Assembly (NCBI GenBank): GCA_964589725.1
Contig: CAZPUJ010000535.1
Span: 1-15,847 of the forward strand
DNA from: CAYSHJ01 sp964589725
Lineage (GTDB): Bacteria > Planctomycetota > Planctomycetia > Planctomycetales > Planctomycetaceae
Length of the DNA: 15,847 bases
Direction of reading: 5' to 3'
The translations under genes were made by a program, and so were the position numbers. The notes beneath the pieces were generated by a model. The model made no database searches, had not been told where the DNA came from, and saw only the letters and a program-made list of their open reading frames with translations. Below are positions 13,006 through 15,847 of the stretch, piece after piece. The first letter of the stretch is position 1; every line of letters starts with the position of its first letter.

Positions 13006-13563
13006 ATGTGCTGGTGCCTTCGCGTCAATCACTCTGTCCGACAACTTCGCCGCCGCGTGTTAAATTGGCGAGGCGCGCGCGCGTTTTGCGCGGTGTGGTT
13101 CACGCTAACTTCGATCAGTTTTCCGTTCAGCCTGTCGCAGATGACCGGCAAGAATTGTGTATCGAATCCCGGCCAGCAATGTCGCTGCTCGCTGGCCAAG
13201 CGGATGTCCGAGACTTGCTGCTGCGGTCGCGAGTCAGAGCCGGAGCTGGTGAAAACGTGCTGCTCGGTCTCTCGGCCAACCCAGCCGCGGTTCCGCATCG
13301 CATCGACCGTGTGCTGCCAAGAGAAATCGACAGCCAACTCACTGGCACCGACGACGCCGAAGGTCGAACTGAGCATCGGGCCGTGCGACTGCGGTTCGGA
13401 ATCACCGAACGGCGTCTCGCTTGTCCGAGAACCTCGTCTGGTCGCGAAGTCATTGCAAATTCCGTTTCCTGAAGTGATTGCCGCCGTCATCGCGCTCCCC
13501 GTTGAACGGGTTGAGGGCGCGCCGCTTCAACCTCCCGTGCCGCCGCCCAAAGTCGTCCTCTAA
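13006..13563 (+). CDS. Secreted Cys-rich protein, possibly metal-binding
   Basis: 185 residues from ATG at 13006; an in-frame GTG at 12967 would add 13. A basic N-terminus (VRQLRRRVLNWRGAR) precedes a hydrophobic stretch FCAVWFTLTSISFPFS, suggesting export or anchoring. The rest has clustered cysteines: C51, C59-x-C61, C71-C72-C73, C85-C86, C103-C104 and C127-x-C129, then a Pro-rich tail PLQPPVPPP. From memory, this pattern (FP...C.C, CCC, CC, Pro-rich end) occurs in small planctomycete and some proteobacterial proteins of unknown function. Such CxC and CC pairs are suited to binding soft metals or forming disulfides. It precedes a DUF1559 gene and a DUF4198 gene on the same strand. The overlapping +1 frame at 12837-13472 lacks any such pattern. 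No enzyme activity is suggested. Confidence 0.65.
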   Translation: MCWCLRVNHSVRQLRRRVLNWRGARAFCAVWFTLTSISFPFSLSQMTGKNCVSNPGQQCRCSLAKRMSETCCCGRESEPELVKTCCSVSRPTQPRFRIASTVCCQEKSTANSLAPTTPKVELSIGPCDCGSESPNGVSLVREPRLVAKSLQIPFPEVIAAVIALPVERVEGAPLQPPVPPPKVVL

Positions 13564-13587
13564 GACGCCTACCTAGCGGAAGATAGT

Positions 13588-13606
13588 CCGCTCTCGCCGA
13601 GAGCGG
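13588..13606 (+). terminator. Possible terminator after the Cys-rich gene
   Basis: CCGCTCTC (13588-13595) and GAGAGCGG (13599-13606) form an 8-bp GC-rich stem with a 3-nt loop 24 bp after the stop codon, followed by CTATTT. The T-run is short, so termination may be weak. It would separate this gene from the DUF1559 gene. Confidence 0.45.
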
Positions 13607-13810
13607 CTATTTGGCGTGCAGCACCGGTCGATGGTGTCGCTTGTCTCAAGCGATAGCCGATCGGTTGTGTCCGAATCGCTGAGAACCACGCGTGAGCTGC
13701 GCTCGTGTTTCGCCTTCAGCGAGAGCGGGACGACACGCAGCGACATAGTCGTCTGGCTTCATTTCTTGTTGTTTTTAACTTCAATCCCAAGGCGTCAGAG
13801 GACTCGTATC

Positions 13811-14773
13811 ATGAAAAATATTTTCCCGCGCCGACGGCACGGTTTTACGTTGATTGAATTACTGGTCGTCATCGCCATCATCGCCATTTTGATCGCTCTG
13901 CTGTTACCGGCGGTTCAGCAGGCGCGCGAGGCGGCACGGCGCAGTCAGTGTAAGAACAATCTTAAACAGATTGGCTTGGCTCTTCACAACTACGAATCTT
14001 CCACGAGAGTTTTCCCGCCGGGACAATTAGGCTTTCCGATGGTGTTTTCGGCCCATGCGCAGCTCTTGCCGTACACGGATCAAGACACGCTGCGAAAGCT
14101 GATCAACTTCAATCTGCCCCCCTTAAGCTTTGGGAATCCGTTGTGGACCTACAATGAAATAAATGCCGCCAAGAAGCGAATTCCAATCTTCCTGTGCCCC
14201 AGTGACGGCGTCAGTGTTCCGGGCCAAGACTTTGGACCGATCAGTTACCCTGCCTGCATGGGAAGCGGGACGGTGAACAACGGAAGTCACGCGACCACGG
14301 ATGCCGACGGCGTGATCTACGCGAGGTCGTCCACTCGGTTTTCCGACATTCGCGATGGAACCTCTTCCACCGTTGCGTTCAGCGAATCAATCCTCGGCGA
14401 TGGCATCAATTCGGCCGCCACGAATGCGACCGAACGGCAACGCCGATCGATCGAACTGTCGCTCGGAACACCGACAACGGCAGCGGCCTGTGCCGCCAGC
14501 GCGACCTGGTCGGGTATCCGCAGTGCGAAGTGGATCAACGGGCATCTGGCCGACACCATTTACAATCACTTCTACGCGCCGAACGCAGACACTCCGGACT
14601 GCAACAACGGCTTTCACAATTTCGCGCTGACTGCCGCCCGCAGCCAACATCCGGGTGGCGTGCATGTGCTGATGTGTGATGGCAGCGTTCGTCTTGTGAA
14701 TGACAAGATCGACCTCAACACATGGCGTGGTCTCGCGACGCGCGCAAGGAAGGAGGTGCTCGGCGAGTTCTGA
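13811..14773 (+). CDS. DUF1559 prepilin-like protein
   Basis: 320 residues. A basic leader (MKNIFPRRRHG) ends at the prepilin peptidase site G11/F12 in GFTLIE, followed by a long hydrophobic helix (LLVVIAIIAILIALLLPAV) and the usual QQAREAARRSQCKNNLKQIG sequence of the family. The C-terminus carries the H-x9-DG motif: H at HPGGVHVLMCDGSVR, then DKIDLNTWRGLATR. Planctomycetes encode many DUF1559 paralogs, considered pseudopilin-like surface or secretion-related proteins; individual roles are mostly unknown. The ATG at 13811 is chosen because the leader starts there and AGAGGA lies about 10 nt upstream; an upstream in-frame GTG (13616) would add an improbable 65-residue extension. The 5' region 13607-13810 holds a small hairpin (13637-13653) but no clear promoter. 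The gene lies between the Cys-rich and DUF4198 genes. Confidence 0.95.
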   Translation: MKNIFPRRRHGFTLIELLVVIAIIAILIALLLPAVQQAREAARRSQCKNNLKQIGLALHNYESSTRVFPPGQLGFPMVFSAHAQLLPYTDQDTLRKLINFNLPPLSFGNPLWTYNEINAAKKRIPIFLCPSDGVSVPGQDFGPISYPACMGSGTVNNGSHATTDADGVIYARSSTRFSDIRDGTSSTVAFSESILGDGINSAATNATERQRRSIELSLGTPTTAAACAASATWSGIRSAKWINGHLADTIYNHFYAPNADTPDCNNGFHNFALTAARSQHPGGVHVLMCDGSVRLVNDKIDLNTWRGLATRARKEVLGEF

Positions 14774-14931
14774 TTTCTTCATAGCGCGCTAGTTTTCACT
14801 CAGGCGAAAAGGGTGAAGCCGAGTTTGGATCATTTGAAATGGCGACGCTGGCTTCCGGGGAAGCTGGTTTCGTTCACGCTTTCGGCCGAGCGTCTTATTT
14901 AGTCCGCCTATTGACTTCCGGAGACACCTTG

Positions 14932-15747
14932 ATGAAACGCACCTATCGCCTACCGTTCGCGACTGCAGTCCTGCTCGTGCTGACGTTGTCGTCATTGGCG
15001 CGCGGTCACGACACCTGGCTGCAGACCAATACCAACGTGATCCGCACTGGCGACGCAGTGCATATCGACTTGATGCTCGGAAATCACGGGAACGAGCACC
15101 GCGACTTCAAGATTGCCAGCAAAGTTTCGCTCGAGGGTTGCTCGTTGCGAGTGACCACTCCCGGAGGTAAGACCTATGACGTGAAAGATCGCTTGATCGA
15201 TGCGGGCTACACGCCGAAAGAGGGATTCTGGACGACTCGCTTCACCGCGGCTGAAGCTGGCCTGTATCTCATTGAACACTCGGTCGACAAAGTGGTCAAT
15301 CATGGCAAACCCGTACGATCGCTCAAGAGCGCGAAGACATTTTTCGTCGTGAGCAAGTCGCTCGACAAAGTTCCGCAAGAGAATCCTGGCTTCAATCGTG
15401 TCTTGGGCCATGCGCTGGAGATCGTGCCCATGACAAATCCAGTAACACCGATGGGACCGGGCCAAAAGCTGACGGTAAAGCTATTGCTCAACGGTCAGCC
15501 ACTGGCCGATTCGCAAGTCTCGTTCATTCCACGCAGCGAATCGCTCACGGAGAAATTCGACGACCGCTACGAACGCAAGACCGACGCTAATGGCCTCGCC
15601 AGCTTCACACCTAAGACCGGCGATTACTACCTCGTCGTGGCTCATCAACACGCGGCCGACGAGAAAGCCGAAGGCTACGACAGCACGGCCTACTCGGCCA
15701 CGCTGACCGTCTTCGTTCCGGAAATCTGCCCCTGTTGCGGCGAGTGA
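14932..15747 (+). CDS. DUF4198-family exported protein
   Basis: 271 residues. A signal peptide (1-25, MKRTYRLPFATAVLLVLTLS then SLARG) is followed by a mature start HDTWLQ, characteristic of DUF4198 proteins. This family is related to periplasmic components of metal (notably nickel/cobalt) uptake systems and often has a His near the mature N-terminus. Two beta-rich halves follow: about 26-150 (VHIDLMLGNHGNEH, then FTAAEAGLYLIEHS) and about 165-265 (GQKLTVKLLLNGQPLADSQV, then TDANGLASFTPKTGDYYLV), the latter an Ig-like carrier domain. The protein ends in CPCCGE, an unusual Cys-rich tail that could bind metal. ATG at 14932 is chosen because the signal peptide begins there and GGAG lies upstream; the ATG at 14839 would add 31 residues before it. 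It follows the DUF1559 gene by 158 bp. A role in metal handling is inferred. Confidence 0.88.
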   Translation: MKRTYRLPFATAVLLVLTLSSLARGHDTWLQTNTNVIRTGDAVHIDLMLGNHGNEHRDFKIASKVSLEGCSLRVTTPGGKTYDVKDRLIDAGYTPKEGFWTTRFTAAEAGLYLIEHSVDKVVNHGKPVRSLKSAKTFFVVSKSLDKVPQENPGFNRVLGHALEIVPMTNPVTPMGPGQKLTVKLLLNGQPLADSQVSFIPRSESLTEKFDDRYERKTDANGLASFTPKTGDYYLVVAHQHAADEKAEGYDSTAYSATLTVFVPEICPCCGE

Positions 15748-15826
15748 ATTGCGCCAACGACAGCATCGTGGAGTGTCAGATTGCCGTGTGAGGACTACAC
15801 TCGCCCGGCGTATCCCGTTGGTAGTT

Positions 15827-15840
15827 CCGCCTTCAGGCGG
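15827..15840. repeat. Short palindrome at the right edge (possible start of another dispersed repeat)
   Basis: CCGCC-TTCA-GGCGG is a 5-bp stem with a 4-nt loop, 79 bp after the DUF4198 stop. The sequence type (TTCCGCCTTCAGGCGG) is like other short dispersed palindromes in planctomycete genomes. It may be part of a longer element cut by the window edge, or a weak terminator. Confidence 0.45.
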
Positions 15841-15847
15841 TCGATAC

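Noticed and set aside
12837..13472. 211-codon frame overlapping the Cys-rich gene
   Set aside because: No signal peptide, domain or motif; the alternative frame has an export-like N-terminus and a patterned set of cysteines.
14851..14864. Hairpin GCTTCC-GG-GGAAGC after the DUF1559 gene as a terminator
   Set aside because: The stem is short and the following bases (TGGTTTCG) lack a T-run; it lies 78 bp beyond the stop.

Overview
The window looks like a chromosomal segment of a planctomycete (Planctomycetota). This is inferred from gene content. There is a DUF1559 'prepilin-like' protein with the GFTLIE N-terminus and the C-terminal H-x9-DG signature, an ECF sigma factor next to a Ser/Thr kinase, a Cys-rich secreted protein, a DUF4198 protein, HEAT-repeat and lipoprotein genes, and many dispersed palindromic repeats in a GC-rich background. 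No rRNA, tRNA, CRISPR array or transposase was seen.

Layout. (1) 1-2136, minus strand: an ECF sigma factor (1561-2136) is followed by a Ser/Thr kinase that runs off the left edge (1-1121) and starts with an anti-sigma-type zinc finger. The 439-bp gap between them is mostly a composite inverted repeat (1266-1487). (2) 2371-4461, plus strand: an exported YtcJ-like amidohydrolase, then a truncated and apparently frameshifted YiiX/YebB-type (permuted papain-like) remnant. (3) 4462-5228: a second composite inverted repeat (4513-4742), then a VapBC-like toxin-antitoxin remnant whose PIN toxin keeps its two ends but has lost its middle. (4) 5258-7081, plus strand: a complete IlvD/Edd-family (sugar-acid type) dehydratase carrying a short in-frame palindromic repeat. 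(5) 7120-12682, minus strand: four codirectional genes, probably one operon: lipoprotein, coiled-coil protein, membrane-spanning HEAT-repeat protein, second probable lipoprotein with an Ig-like C-terminus. No function is known to me for this set; the predicted topology suggests an envelope-spanning assembly. (6) 13006-15747, plus strand: Cys-rich secreted protein, DUF1559 protein and DUF4198 protein, a possible metal-related surface cluster.

The most distinctive signal is repeat biology. At least four palindromic repeat families appear here. Two are inserted in frame inside conserved enzyme genes (kinase and dehydratase). The two largest, at 1266-1487 and 4513-4742, use unrelated sequences but share one geometry: mirror-symmetric, nearly perfect arms separated by spacers of equal length on both sides (20/20 nt and 22/22 nt) whose sequences do not match. 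I know no named element with this design.
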